Positions 16,080-24,835 of a stretch of 64,000 nucleotides of DNA are shown piece by piece. Every line of letters starts with the position of its first letter. The stretch's first letter is position 1. Source of the DNA: an uncultured Alistipes sp. Its GTDB lineage: Bacteria > Bacteroidota > Bacteroidia > Bacteroidales > Rikenellaceae. A program made the position numbers and the translations under genes. The notes beneath the pieces are model-generated. The model was not told the DNA's origin, did not search any database, and worked only from the letters and a program-made list of their open reading frames with translations. The stretch is from positions 372,001-436,000 of the forward strand of contig CAJTIY010000001.1 in NCBI GenBank assembly GCA_910576555.1. Reading direction: 5' to 3'.

Positions 16080-18467
16080 ATGGACTACACAGGAATTTCC
16101 ATCATCAAACGCGACGGGAAGCGGGAGGCATTCTCGCTGGAGAAGATCGAACGGGCCATCACGAAGGCCTATCGCGCGGGCGGCATCGACGATGCGGGCG
16201 AGACGATCGGCCGCATCGCCGCAGACGTGGCGGCGGCCATCTCCGGCCCCGAAATCACGGTCGAGGCGATTCAGGACATGGTCGAGGAGCGGCTCATGCG
16301 GCACGACCCCTCGATCGCCAAGCGCTATATCATCTACCGCGAGTGGCGCAACGTCGAACGCGACCGCCGCTCGTCGATCAAGGAGGTGATGGACGGCATC
16401 GTCACGGTGGAGAAGAACGACATCAACCTCTCGAACGCCAACATGTCGTCCCACACGCCGGCCGGGCAGATGATGACCTTCGCCTCGGAGATCACGAAGG
16501 ATTACGCGCTGAAATACCTCGTCGGCGTGCGGCACGGCCGCGCCCACCGCAACGGCGACATCCACATCCACGACCTCGACTACTACCCCACGAAGACCAC
16601 GACCTGCATCCAGTACGATTTGGCCGATATCTACGGGCGCGGCTTCTCGACCAAGAACGGTTCGGTGCGTTCGCCTCAGTCGATCCAGAGCTACGCCACG
16701 CTGGCCACGATCGTCTTCCAGACCAACCAGAACGAGCAGCACGGCGGTCAGTCGATCCCGGCCTTCGACCGTTTCATGGCCCCGGGCGTGCTGAAGACCT
16801 TCCGCAAGCACGTCGCCGACATGACGCTCTTCCTCTGCGACCTGCGCGGAGTGACGGGCCCCGACCGCGCAACGATGAAGCGGCTCGTCGCCGAACACGT
16901 CCCTACGATCGAACCCTGCGACGACGCGATGGGCGCCCTCTTCGCCGCGCTCCGCGGCACGGGCATGCAGATCGCCGACGAGGACATCCGCCGCATCTGG
17001 CGGCAGGCCTACGACGCCACGCGCAAGGAGACCCATCAGGCGATGGAGGGCTTCATCCACAACCTCAACACGATGCACTCGCGCGGCGGCAATCAGGTGG
17101 TCTTCAGCTCGGTGAACTACGGCACGGACTACTCGCCCGAGGGGCGCATGGTGATCCGCGAGCTGCTCGCCGCGACGATCGAAGGGCTGGGCCACGGCGA
17201 GGTTCCGGTGTTCCCGATCCAGATCTTCAAGATCAAGGAGGGCATCTCGTGGTCGGAGCGCGATTACGAGCTGGCCGTGAAGGAGTTCGACAAGGCGCTG
17301 GCGGGCGAACTGCAGTTCGAGGCCCCGAACTTCGACCTGCTCGTCGAGGCGTGCCGTACCACCTCGGTAGCGCTCTTCCCCAACTTCATGTTCCTCGACG
17401 CCCCCTTCAACTGCCATGAGAAGTGGCGCGCCGAGGATCCCGACCGGTTCCGCTACGAGGTGGCCACGATGGGCTGCCGCACGCGCGTCTTCGAAGACCT
17501 GCACGGCGAAAAAACCTCGTGGGGCCGCGGCAACCTCTCGTTCACCTCGATGAACATGCCCCGTCTGGCCATCGAGGCGATGCGCGAGGCCTCGGAGCTG
17601 ATCCCCGACGGCGACAAGCACGCGATCCGCAAGGAGGCGTGCGCGATCTTCCTCGAATCGGTCCGCAAGACCGCCTCGATGATCGCCGAACAACTCTACG
17701 AACGCTACCAGTTCCAGCGCACGGCCCTCGCGCGGCAGTTCCCCTTCATGATGTCGAACGACGTCTGGAAGGGCGGCGGCGCGCTGCGGCCCAACGAGGA
17801 GGTGGGCGACGTGCTGAAGCACGGCACGCTGGGCATCGGTTTCATAGGCGGCCACAACGCGATGACGGCCATCTTCGGCGAAGGCCACGCCCGCTCGAAA
17901 GAGGCATGGCAGACGCTCTACGACGCCGTGCTGACGATCAACCGCGTCGTGGACGAATACAAGGCCAAGTACGGTCTCAACTACTCGGTGCTAGCGACCC
18001 CGGCCGAGGGGTTGAGCGGCCGCTTCACGCGCATGGACCGCAAGCGCTACGGCTCGATCCCGGGCGTCACCGACCGCGACTACTACGTCAACTCGTTCCA
18101 CATCGACGTGCGCGAACCGGTGACCATCGCGGAAAAGATCCGCCTCGAAGCCCCCTTCCACGCCATCACGCGCGGGGGCCACATCACCTACGTCGAACTC
18201 GACGGCGAGGCGAAGAAGAATCCCGTGGCGATCCTCAAGATCGTGAAGACGATGCAGGACGCGGGCATCGGCTACGGCTCGATCAACCACCCGATCGACA
18301 CCTGCCGCAAATGCGGCTTCCGGGGCGTGATCCATGCGAAGTGCCCCGTCTGCGGCTCGGACGACATCTCCCGCATGCGCCGCATCACGGGTTACCTGAC
18401 GGGCAGTCTCGAATCGTGGAACTCGGCCAAGCAGGCCGAGGAGCGCGACCGCGTGAAGCACCGGTAG
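16080..18467 (+). CDS. nrdD: Anaerobic ribonucleoside-triphosphate reductase, class III
   Basis: This 795-residue glycyl-radical enzyme reduces NTPs to dNTPs without oxygen. Residues 1-100 form an ATP-cone (IIKRDGKREAFSLEKIERAITKAY). The catalytic barrel has the HIHDLDYY and NQNEQHGGQS blocks, and four Cys of the C-terminal zinc site (CRKCGF, CPVC) come before the radical loop. The loop reads RRITGYLTGSLESWN, with the glycyl radical in TGYL. Start MDYTGISIIKR is the family start. It is followed by nrdG after 1 nt and lies under the cobalamin riboswitch. Confidence 0.97.
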   Translation: MDYTGISIIKRDGKREAFSLEKIERAITKAYRAGGIDDAGETIGRIAADVAAAISGPEITVEAIQDMVEERLMRHDPSIAKRYIIYREWRNVERDRRSSIKEVMDGIVTVEKNDINLSNANMSSHTPAGQMMTFASEITKDYALKYLVGVRHGRAHRNGDIHIHDLDYYPTKTTTCIQYDLADIYGRGFSTKNGSVRSPQSIQSYATLATIVFQTNQNEQHGGQSIPAFDRFMAPGVLKTFRKHVADMTLFLCDLRGVTGPDRATMKRLVAEHVPTIEPCDDAMGALFAALRGTGMQIADEDIRRIWRQAYDATRKETHQAMEGFIHNLNTMHSRGGNQVVFSSVNYGTDYSPEGRMVIRELLAATIEGLGHGEVPVFPIQIFKIKEGISWSERDYELAVKEFDKALAGELQFEAPNFDLLVEACRTTSVALFPNFMFLDAPFNCHEKWRAEDPDRFRYEVATMGCRTRVFEDLHGEKTSWGRGNLSFTSMNMPRLAIEAMREASELIPDGDKHAIRKEACAIFLESVRKTASMIAEQLYERYQFQRTALARQFPFMMSNDVWKGGGALRPNEEVGDVLKHGTLGIGFIGGHNAMTAIFGEGHARSKEAWQTLYDAVLTINRVVDEYKAKYGLNYSVLATPAEGLSGRFTRMDRKRYGSIPGVTDRDYYVNSFHIDVREPVTIAEKIRLEAPFHAITRGGHITYVELDGEAKKNPVAILKIVKTMQDAGIGYGSINHPIDTCRKCGFRGVIHAKCPVCGSDDISRMRRITGYLTGSLESWNSAKQAEERDRVKHR

Positions 18468-18468
18468 G

Positions 18469-18990
18469 ATGGAGACGCTCCGCATCCTGCAGATCTACCC
18501 CGAGACCATCTCGGACGGTTACGGACTGCGCTATTCCATCTACTTCGCAGGCTGCACCCACCGTTGCCCGGGATGCCACAATCCCCAGAGCCACGATCCG
18601 GAGCAGGGAGAGCCCCTGACGGAGGAGCGCTTCGAGGAGATCTGCCGCGCGATCGAGGGCAATCCCCTGCTGGACGGCGTGACGGTAAGCGGCGGCGATC
18701 CGCTGCTCCGTCCCCGTCCGATGGGCGCCTTCCTGCGACGTCTCAAGGAGCGCACCCGGGCCGACGTGTGGTGCTACACGGGCTATACGCTCGAGGAGTG
18801 TCTGGCCGACCCCGAACGGCGTGCCTGCCTGCGTTGGATCGACACGCTGGTCGACGGGCGTTATGTGGCTGCGCTGCGCGACCTCTCGCTGCCCTTCCGC
18901 GGCAGCTCCAACCAGCGGCTGATCGACATACGGTCGCTGGGGCTGTTCGACGAGGCGCCCGCCTCCGCCGCCGACCGACCGCACCTCTGA
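18469..18990 (+). CDS. nrdG: Anaerobic ribonucleotide reductase activating protein
   Basis: This 173-residue radical SAM activase installs the glycyl radical on NrdD. The [4Fe-4S] ligands are in CTHRCPGC (CxxxCxxC). The SAM-binding GGDPL follows, and TGYTLEEC and DGRYV are family blocks. It is one nucleotide downstream of nrdD, so the pair forms a tight operon under the cobalamin riboswitch. Confidence 0.96.
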   Translation: METLRILQIYPETISDGYGLRYSIYFAGCTHRCPGCHNPQSHDPEQGEPLTEERFEEICRAIEGNPLLDGVTVSGGDPLLRPRPMGAFLRRLKERTRADVWCYTGYTLEECLADPERRACLRWIDTLVDGRYVAALRDLSLPFRGSSNQRLIDIRSLGLFDEAPASAADRPHL

Positions 18991-19162
18991 AATCCGCACA
19001 TTCTTGCCTCCGGGAGGACCGCATCCTCGAAACCCGGCATGCTCGCGTCCCGGCCGACCGCAAATCCCGGAAACCCGCGCCTCCTCCCCCGCCGGCACGC
19101 CGGAAAACGGTGCGGGCACCGGATTTTCGAAAAAAACGGCTCCGCAATCCGAATATTTTTCC

Positions 19163-19170
19163 TATATTTG
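19163..19170 (+). promoter_or_regulatory. -7 promoter box of the thiamin operon
   Basis: TATATTTG lies 7 nt before the first base-paired nucleotide of the TPP riboswitch, which fits a start at its P1 stem. No clear TTG is seen at -33. Confidence 0.72.
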
Positions 19171-19176
19171 TCCGGA

Positions 19177-19268
19177 TAACAAGAGGGGTGCCTTGTCCGC
19201 GACCGACGGAAAGGCTGAGATCATACCCTATGAACCTGATGCGGTTCGCACCGCCGGAGGAACTTGTT
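19177..19268 (+). promoter_or_regulatory. TPP riboswitch (THI element)
   Basis: The blocks GAGGGGTGCC, GGCTGAGATCATACCC, TGAACCTGAT and CGGTTCGCACCG...GGAGGAA appear in the right order. P1 is formed by AACAAG (19178-19183) and CTTGTT (19263-19268). About 175 nt of leader follow before thiS, including a 7-bp hairpin at 19333-19348 that may be part of the switching platform. It should lower expression of the nine downstream genes when thiamin pyrophosphate is plentiful. Confidence 0.96.
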
Positions 19269-19445
19269 CATAGATCGTCGAACGCGCACAGCGCACCTCT
19301 CCGCAAACATTCGGAATCGTTCCGTCCGCACGCGACTCCACGGAGTCGTCCGCGCGCCGTTTCCGCCCGCCGCAAAACGCATCCGCGACCTGCAGGGCAG
19401 CGCCGAGGCGGAAGGAACGCATCCGCTGGCAATTACGGCAATCCT

Positions 19446-19646
19446 ATGGAAGTATTCATCAACCGCACCCCCGTGGCGATCGACGCCGAGACGACGCTGG
19501 CCGAACTGCTCGCCCGCGAGGGCATCGCCCCGGAGGGCACCGCCGTCGCGATCGACAACAAAGTGGTGCCGCGCACCGCATGGAACACCACGCGCCTGCA
19601 GGAGGGCGCGAAGCTCACCGTCATACGAGCCGTCTGCGGCGGATGA
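19446..19646 (+). CDS. thiS: Sulfur carrier protein ThiS
   Basis: This 66-residue ubiquitin-like protein ends in the required Gly-Gly (RAVCGG). That end is adenylated by ThiF and carries the thiocarboxylate sulfur for the thiazole ring. MEVFINRTPVAIDAETTLAELL is the usual beta-grasp opening. It is the first gene of the TPP-riboswitch operon, and its TGA overlaps the next start. Confidence 0.95.
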   Translation: MEVFINRTPVAIDAETTLAELLAREGIAPEGTAVAIDNKVVPRTAWNTTRLQEGAKLTVIRAVCGG

Positions 19647-20239
19647 TGCGCCTGATCGTCATCACCGACGCGGCGTTCGACGCACGGGAACCCGAGTCGA
19701 TCCGTCTCCTGCTGGAGGAGGGCATCGACCGTGTGCACCTGCGCAAGCCCGGCGCCACGGAGCCCGAAATGCGGCGCCTGATCGAGGCGCTGCCCCCGGC
19801 ACTCTTTCCGCGGCTCTCGCTCCACGACCGGCTGCCGCTGGCGGTCGAATACGGGCTGGGCGGCGTGCACCTCAACGCGCGCAATCCGGAGGTCCCGGCC
19901 GGCTTCCGGGGCGCGGCGAGCCGCTCGTGCCATGCGACGGACGAGCTCGCGGCGCACCCCGACGCGACCTACCTCTTTTTGAGCCCCGTGTTCGACAGCA
20001 TCTCCAAAAAGGGCTACCGCGCGGGCTACACACCGCAAGAGCTCCGCGAAGCCGCGGCAGCGGGCGTCATCGGTCCCCGTACGGTCGCTCTCGGCGGCCT
20101 GCGGCCCGAACTGCTGCCCCGCGTGCGCGACTACGGCTTCGGCGGCGCGGCCTTTCTGGGCTACGTCTGGCAGGGCGATACATCGGCTGCGGCGCTGAAG
20201 CGCAAGGCGGCGGAACTACGAAGATTCGAAATACCATAA
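19643..20239 (+). CDS. TenI-like thiamine phosphate synthase family protein
   Basis: This 198-residue protein has the ThiE/TenI barrel fold. It keeps HLRKPG, GGVHLNARNP, SRSCHATDEL and SPVFDSISKKGY. These match the Bacteroidetes TenI-like subgroup rather than true ThiE: the QLR-K and late phosphate/thiazole blocks typical of ThiE are altered, and a full ThiE lies next to it. The B. subtilis TenI is a thiazole tautomerase, which would suit this position, but the residues proving it cannot be judged here. Its start overlaps the thiS stop (ATGA). Confidence 0.8.
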   Translation: MMRLIVITDAAFDAREPESIRLLLEEGIDRVHLRKPGATEPEMRRLIEALPPALFPRLSLHDRLPLAVEYGLGGVHLNARNPEVPAGFRGAASRSCHATDELAAHPDATYLFLSPVFDSISKKGYRAGYTPQELREAAAAGVIGPRTVALGGLRPELLPRVRDYGFGGAAFLGYVWQGDTSAAALKRKAAELRRFEIP

Positions 20240-20245
20240 AAACCT

Positions 20246-20872
20246 ATGTTGCAATTCATCACGCACCGCACCGATCGCTACGACGAGATCGCCGGCACGC
20301 GAGCCGTGCTCGCCGGCGGCTGCCGCTGGGTGCAGCTCCGCATGAAGGAGGCCTCCGACGAGGAATACCTGCGCGTCGGCGGCGAAGTCGCGCGCCTCTG
20401 CCGTGCGGCGGGCGCCGTGTTCCTGCTCGACGACCGCGTCCATTTGGTCCGCGCGCTCGGGGCCGACGGCGTACATCTGGGCAGACACGACATGCCTGTC
20501 GACGAGGCGCGCCGTCTGCTCGGCGCAGGCTACCGGATCGGCGCCACAGCCAACACCTTCGCCGACATCGAACGGGCTGCGGCGCTGGGCGCCGACTACA
20601 TCGGGCTGGGCCCCTACCGCTTCACCGAGACCAAGCGCAACTTGAGCCCGGTGCTGGGGCTCGAAGGCTACCGCACGATCGCGGCGCAGTGCCGCGCGGC
20701 GGGAATCGCGCTGCCGACGGTCGCCATCGGCGGCATCGAAGCGGCGGACGTCGCCGCCCTGCTCGCGGCCGGCGTCGACGGCATCGCCCTTTCGGGCGCA
20801 CTGCTGCGGGCGAACGACCCCGCGGCCGAAACGCAGAAAATAGCAACGATCATAAATCGAAACCGACAATGA
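20246..20872 (+). CDS. thiE: Thiamine phosphate synthase
   Basis: ThiE couples HMP-pyrophosphate with thiazole phosphate to thiamin phosphate. The 208 residues fit the family. Visible active-site blocks are QLRMKE, FLLDDRV, GVHLGRHDM, GLGPYRFTETK (pyrophosphate loop) and VAIGGIE. It starts 6 nt after the TenI-like gene and overlaps thiG by 4 nt. Confidence 0.95.
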   Translation: MLQFITHRTDRYDEIAGTRAVLAGGCRWVQLRMKEASDEEYLRVGGEVARLCRAAGAVFLLDDRVHLVRALGADGVHLGRHDMPVDEARRLLGAGYRIGATANTFADIERAAALGADYIGLGPYRFTETKRNLSPVLGLEGYRTIAAQCRAAGIALPTVAIGGIEAADVAALLAAGVDGIALSGALLRANDPAAETQKIATIINRNRQ

Positions 20873-21636
20873 ACGATCTGATTATCGGCGGACGGACGTT
20901 CCGTTCGCGTCTTTTCGTCGGAACCGGAAAATTCAGTTCCAACGAGTCGATGGCCCGGGCGATCGAGGCCTCGAACACGGAGATGGTCACCGTGGCGATG
21001 AAACGCATCGACATGAACGACCCCGAGGACGACATGCTCGCCCATGTGAACCGCCCCGGCATCCAGCTGCTGCCCAACACCTCGGGCGTGCGCGACGCGG
21101 CAGAGGCCGTACTTGCGGCGCAGCTCGCCCGCGAGGCCTTCGGCACCGACTTCATCAAGCTGGAGATCCACCCCGATCCCCGCTACCTGCTGCCCGATCC
21201 GATCGAGACGCTGAAGGCGACCGAGGAGCTGGCCAAGCTGGGCTTCGTGGTGCTGCCCTACATTCAGGCCGACCCGGTGCTCTGCAAACGCCTCGAAGAG
21301 GCGGGTGCTGCCACGGTCATGCCCCTCGCGGCGCCGATCGGCACCAACAAGGGCCTCGTGACGCGCGATCTGCTGGAGATCATCATCGAGCAGAGCAACG
21401 TCCCCGTGGTGATCGACGCCGGTCTCGGCGCACCGTCGCATGCGGCGGCGGCGATGGAGCTGGGCGCCGACGCCGTGCTGGTCAACACGGCGATCGCCGT
21501 GGCGGGCGACCCCGTGCGCATGGCGCAGGCCTTCGCCGCGGCCGTCGAGGCCGGACGCGCGGCCTACGAGGCCGGGCTGGGCGCACAGTCGCGCTGCGCG
21601 GGCGCCAGCAGCCCCCTGACCGCATTCTTCGACTAA
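20869..21636 (+). CDS. thiG: Thiazole synthase
   Basis: The 255-residue ThiG builds the thiazole phosphate ring from deoxyxylulose 5-phosphate, ThiS thiocarboxylate and dehydroglycine. The opening IIGGRTFRSRLFVGTGKF and the blocks TVAMKR, LLPNTSG, FIKLEIHPD, PLAAPIGTNKG and VIDAGLGAPSHAA.AMELGADAVLVNTAIA are diagnostic. Translation is coupled to thiE through an ATGA overlap. It works with ThiH, whose gene follows after 12 nt. Confidence 0.97.
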   Translation: MNDLIIGGRTFRSRLFVGTGKFSSNESMARAIEASNTEMVTVAMKRIDMNDPEDDMLAHVNRPGIQLLPNTSGVRDAAEAVLAAQLAREAFGTDFIKLEIHPDPRYLLPDPIETLKATEELAKLGFVVLPYIQADPVLCKRLEEAGAATVMPLAAPIGTNKGLVTRDLLEIIIEQSNVPVVIDAGLGAPSHAAAAMELGADAVLVNTAIAVAGDPVRMAQAFAAAVEAGRAAYEAGLGAQSRCAGASSPLTAFFD

Positions 21637-21648
21637 ACCCGCCCGACG

Positions 21649-22761
21649 ATGTTTTCCGAAGAACTGGCCCGCTACGACTGGGAGGAGACGACGCAGCGCA
21701 TCCTCTCGAAAACCGCCGCCGACGTCGAACGGGCGCTCGGCAAGCCCCGCCTCGCGCTCGACGACTTCATGGCGCTCGTCTCGCCCGCGGCGGCCCCCTA
21801 CCTGGAGCCGATGGCGCAGTTGAGCCGCCGTTACACGCAGGAGCGGTTCGGCAAGACCATCTCGATGTACATTCCGATGTACATCACCAACTCGTGCACG
21901 AATTCGTGCGTCTACTGCGGTTTCAACCGCCACAACGCCATCCCGCGCGTGATCCTCACGCCCGAGCAGATCGAAGCGGAGTGCCGCGCGATCCGCGAAC
22001 TGGGTCCCTTCGAGAACCTGCTGCTGGTGACGGGAGAAAACCCGCGCGCCGCAGGCGTCGACTACATCGAACGCGCGCTGCGGATCTGCCGCCCCTACTT
22101 CAGCAACCTGACCATCGAAGTAATGCCCCTCGCCGCCGAGGAGTACGGCCGCCTCACGGAGTCGGGCCTCAACGGCGTGGTCTGCTTTCAGGAGACCTAC
22201 AACCGGGCGCGGTACAACGTCTACCACCCGGCCGGCATGAAGTCGAAATTCGAGTGGCGCGTCGACGGCTTCGACCGCATGGGACAGGCCGGCGTGCACA
22301 AGATCGGCATGGGCGTGCTGATCGGCCTCGAGGACTGGCGCACCGACGTCACGATGATGGCCCTCCACCTGCAATACCTGCGCAAGCGCTACTGGAAGAC
22401 GCGCTACAGCGTCAACTTCCCCCGCATGCGCCCCTCCGAGGGAGGATTCCAACCCAACGTGGTGATGAGCGACCGCGAGCTGGCGCAGCTCACCTTCGCC
22501 TTCCGCCTCTTCGACCACGACGTCGACCTCTCCTTCTCGACGCGCGAGCGGGCCGACTTCCGCAACCGGATCGCCACGCTGGGCGCCACGTCGATGAGCG
22601 CCGGTTCGAAGACCGACCCGGGGGGCTACCGCACCTATCCGCAGTCGCTCGAACAGTTCTCCGTGAGCGACGAACGAACACCGGCCCAAGTCGCCGCCGA
22701 CATCCGCCGGGAGGGCTACGAGGCGGTGTGGAAGGACTGGGACGAAATCTTCGACCGATGA
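21649..22761 (+). CDS. thiH: 2-iminoacetate synthase
   Basis: This 370-residue radical SAM enzyme cleaves tyrosine to dehydroglycine for the anaerobic thiazole route. The cluster motif CTNSCVYCGF (CxxxCxxC) lies near residue 85. VTGEN, the VMPL region and ETYNRARYN are ThiH blocks. Together with NrdDG it reflects an anaerobic lifestyle; no thiO is seen in this operon. It overlaps thiF by 4 nt. Confidence 0.96.
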   Translation: MFSEELARYDWEETTQRILSKTAADVERALGKPRLALDDFMALVSPAAAPYLEPMAQLSRRYTQERFGKTISMYIPMYITNSCTNSCVYCGFNRHNAIPRVILTPEQIEAECRAIRELGPFENLLLVTGENPRAAGVDYIERALRICRPYFSNLTIEVMPLAAEEYGRLTESGLNGVVCFQETYNRARYNVYHPAGMKSKFEWRVDGFDRMGQAGVHKIGMGVLIGLEDWRTDVTMMALHLQYLRKRYWKTRYSVNFPRMRPSEGGFQPNVVMSDRELAQLTFAFRLFDHDVDLSFSTRERADFRNRIATLGATSMSAGSKTDPGGYRTYPQSLEQFSVSDERTPAQVAADIRREGYEAVWKDWDEIFDR

Positions 22762-23459
22762 CCGCGGGCGCACGCTATGCACGGCAGACGATGCTGCCCC
22801 AGATCGGCGAGGAGGGCCAGCGACGGCTCGCCGCGGCCTCGGTGCTGCTCGTAGGCGTGGGGGGCCTCGGCTCGGCCGCGGCGCTCTACCTCACCGGCGC
22901 GGGCGTGGGCCGCATCGGGCTCTGCGACGCCGACACGGTCTCGGAGAGCAACCTCCAGCGGCAGGTGCTCTACGCCGAAGCGCAGATCGGACGACCCAAG
23001 ACCGAAGCGGCGCGGGAGCGGCTCGCGGCCCTCTCATCGCACACCCGCTTCGATCTCCATCCCGAGGGATTCGCCCCGCACAACGCCCGGGAGCTCGTCG
23101 CGCATTACGACCTCGTGATCGACTGCTGCGACAACTTCCCGACGCGCTACCTGATCGACGACGCATGCGCCGCCTGCAGAACGCCGTGGGTGCACGGCTC
23201 GATCGGCGCCTTTCACGGTCAGGTGTGCCTCTTCAACCACCGCCGCAAACGCCGCTACGCCGATCTCTACCCCGACCGGGAGGCGCTCTGCGCCCGACCC
23301 CGGACGACGGCAGGGGTCGTGGGCACGGTGCCGGGCGTCGTGGGTACGCTCGAAGCCTCGGAGGCGATCAAACTGCTCGCCGGATTCGGGCGGCTGCTCG
23401 ACGGGCGGCTGCTGACGATCGACCTCGCGACGCTGGAGACGGAGATCATCGAATTTTAA
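22758..23459 (+). CDS. thiF: ThiF/MoeB/HesA family adenylyltransferase
   Basis: The 233-residue E1-like enzyme has the nucleotide-binding VLLVGVGGLGSAAALYL, then the DADTVSESNLQRQ block and the DCCDNFPTRYLIDD loop. It adenylates the ThiS C-terminus. The usual zinc-binding CxxC pairs are absent: the first site reads RRKRRYADLYP. This reduced form is common in Bacteroidetes. Position directly after thiH supports ThiF over MoeB. Confidence 0.92.
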   Translation: MTAGARYARQTMLPQIGEEGQRRLAAASVLLVGVGGLGSAAALYLTGAGVGRIGLCDADTVSESNLQRQVLYAEAQIGRPKTEAARERLAALSSHTRFDLHPEGFAPHNARELVAHYDLVIDCCDNFPTRYLIDDACAACRTPWVHGSIGAFHGQVCLFNHRRKRRYADLYPDREALCARPRTTAGVVGTVPGVVGTLEASEAIKLLAGFGRLLDGRLLTIDLATLETEIIEF

Positions 23460-23477
23460 CGAACGAACACAACGAAT

Positions 23478-24179
23478 ATGGGAAAAGGATTCGACGAATA
23501 CGCATCGGCCTACGATGCGTGGTTTCTCGACAACCGCAACGTGCTCTACTCGGAGGCGAACCTCGTGGCGAGCACGCTGCACGATGCGGGACGCATTCTC
23601 TCGGTGGGATGCGGCAGCGGTCTGTTCGAGACGATTCTCCGCAAGGAGTACGGCATCGCGATCGACGACGGCATCGAGCCCTCGACGGGCATGGCCGAAA
23701 TCGCCCGCAAGCGGGGCATGCGCGTAACCGTCGCGACGGCCGAGGAGGCCGACTTCGGCCGCGGCGACTACGACACGCTGCTTTTCAACGGCACGCCGAG
23801 TTACATCGGCGACCTGGCCTCCGTCGTGCGCAAGGCCTACGAGGCGCTGCCCGAAGGCGGACGGATCGTGCTGATCGACGTGCCGAAGGAGAGCTCCTAC
23901 GGCATGATGTACAACTTGGCCAAAGCGCTCGGCACGTGGGACCACCCGCTGCTGAAGGGGGTCTATCCCCCCAACCCCTATCCGATCGAGTTCGTCGAGG
24001 TGGCCGACTGGCGCACGACGGCCGAGAAGATCGAGCTGCTCGAACGAGCCGGCTTCCGCGACCTGCGCTTCGCCCAGACCCTGACGAGCCATCCGCTCTA
24101 CTCGGACATGGCGGAGGAGCAGCCCTCGGAAGGGTATGGAAAGGGCGATTACGTGGCCGTCACCGCATTCAAACGATGA
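23478..24179 (+). CDS. Class I SAM-dependent methyltransferase in the thiamin operon
   Basis: This 233-residue protein has a SAM-binding motif I at ILSVGCGSGLFE, an acidic post-I region (DDGIEPSTGM) and motif IV-like YDTLLFNGTPSYIG. RIVLIDVPKESSYG follows. No substrate family is recognisable; it is a UbiE/MenG-like fold with a small-molecule appearance. It lies between thiF (19 nt) and tenA (4-nt overlap) inside the riboswitch-controlled operon, so a link to thiamin, its precursors or their damage products is likely. Not a known step of thiamin biosynthesis. Confidence 0.85.
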   Translation: MGKGFDEYASAYDAWFLDNRNVLYSEANLVASTLHDAGRILSVGCGSGLFETILRKEYGIAIDDGIEPSTGMAEIARKRGMRVTVATAEEADFGRGDYDTLLFNGTPSYIGDLASVVRKAYEALPEGGRIVLIDVPKESSYGMMYNLAKALGTWDHPLLKGVYPPNPYPIEFVEVADWRTTAEKIELLERAGFRDLRFAQTLTSHPLYSDMAEEQPSEGYGKGDYVAVTAFKR

Positions 24180-24835
24180 GCGCCCCGAATCGCTGGAGCC
24201 GCGCGGCTTGGGAGGCCGCGCAGCCCGTCTACGAGCGCATCGTGGCGCATCCCTTCGTCGAAGAGCTCGCCCGCGGCACGCTCGCGCCCGAACGGTTCCG
24301 CTTCTACCTGCGGCAGGATGCCCTCTATCTGGACAGCTATGCGCGCCGCCTCGCGCACATCGCCTCGCGTCTCGAACGCAAGGCGCACACGGAGGCCTTC
24401 CTGCGCTTCGCCGCGGAGGGCATCGAGGTCGAACGCGCCCTGCACGAAACGCTCCTGCACGGCGACGTGCCCGCCCCCGGGGAGATGTCGCCCGCGTGCC
24501 TGCTCTACACCTCGGTGCTCGACAGTCAGGCCACGGCGCCCGTCGAAGTCGAAGCGGCGGCCGTGCTGCCCTGCTTCTGGGTCTATCGGCGGGTCGGCGA
24601 GACGATCCTCGCCCGGCAGACAGACGACGCGAATCCCTATGCGGCGTGGATCGGCACCTACGCCGACCCGTCGTTCGCCGAAGCGACCGAGCGCGCCATC
24701 GCGATCTGCGACGAGCTGGCCGCCGAGGCGGGCGACGCGGTGCGCCGGCGCATGACCGAACTCTTCGTACGCTGCACCCGGATGGAGTGGCTCTTCTGGG
24801 ACAGCGCCTACCGACTCGAACGATGGATGATATGA
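24176..24835 (+). CDS. tenA: Aminopyrimidine aminohydrolase TenA (TenA_C type)
   Basis: The 219-residue helical protein hydrolyses aminopyrimidine (base-degraded thiamin) to HMP for salvage. The catalytic Cys is in VLPCFWVY, the late Glu region is MEWLFWDSAYRLE, and FRFYLRQDALYLDSYARRLA is the family N-terminal block. It is therefore the Cys-containing class. It overlaps the methyltransferase gene upstream and thiD downstream, each by 4 nt. Confidence 0.93.
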   Translation: MSAPNRWSRAAWEAAQPVYERIVAHPFVEELARGTLAPERFRFYLRQDALYLDSYARRLAHIASRLERKAHTEAFLRFAAEGIEVERALHETLLHGDVPAPGEMSPACLLYTSVLDSQATAPVEVEAAAVLPCFWVYRRVGETILARQTDDANPYAAWIGTYADPSFAEATERAIAICDELAAEAGDAVRRRMTELFVRCTRMEWLFWDSAYRLERWMI

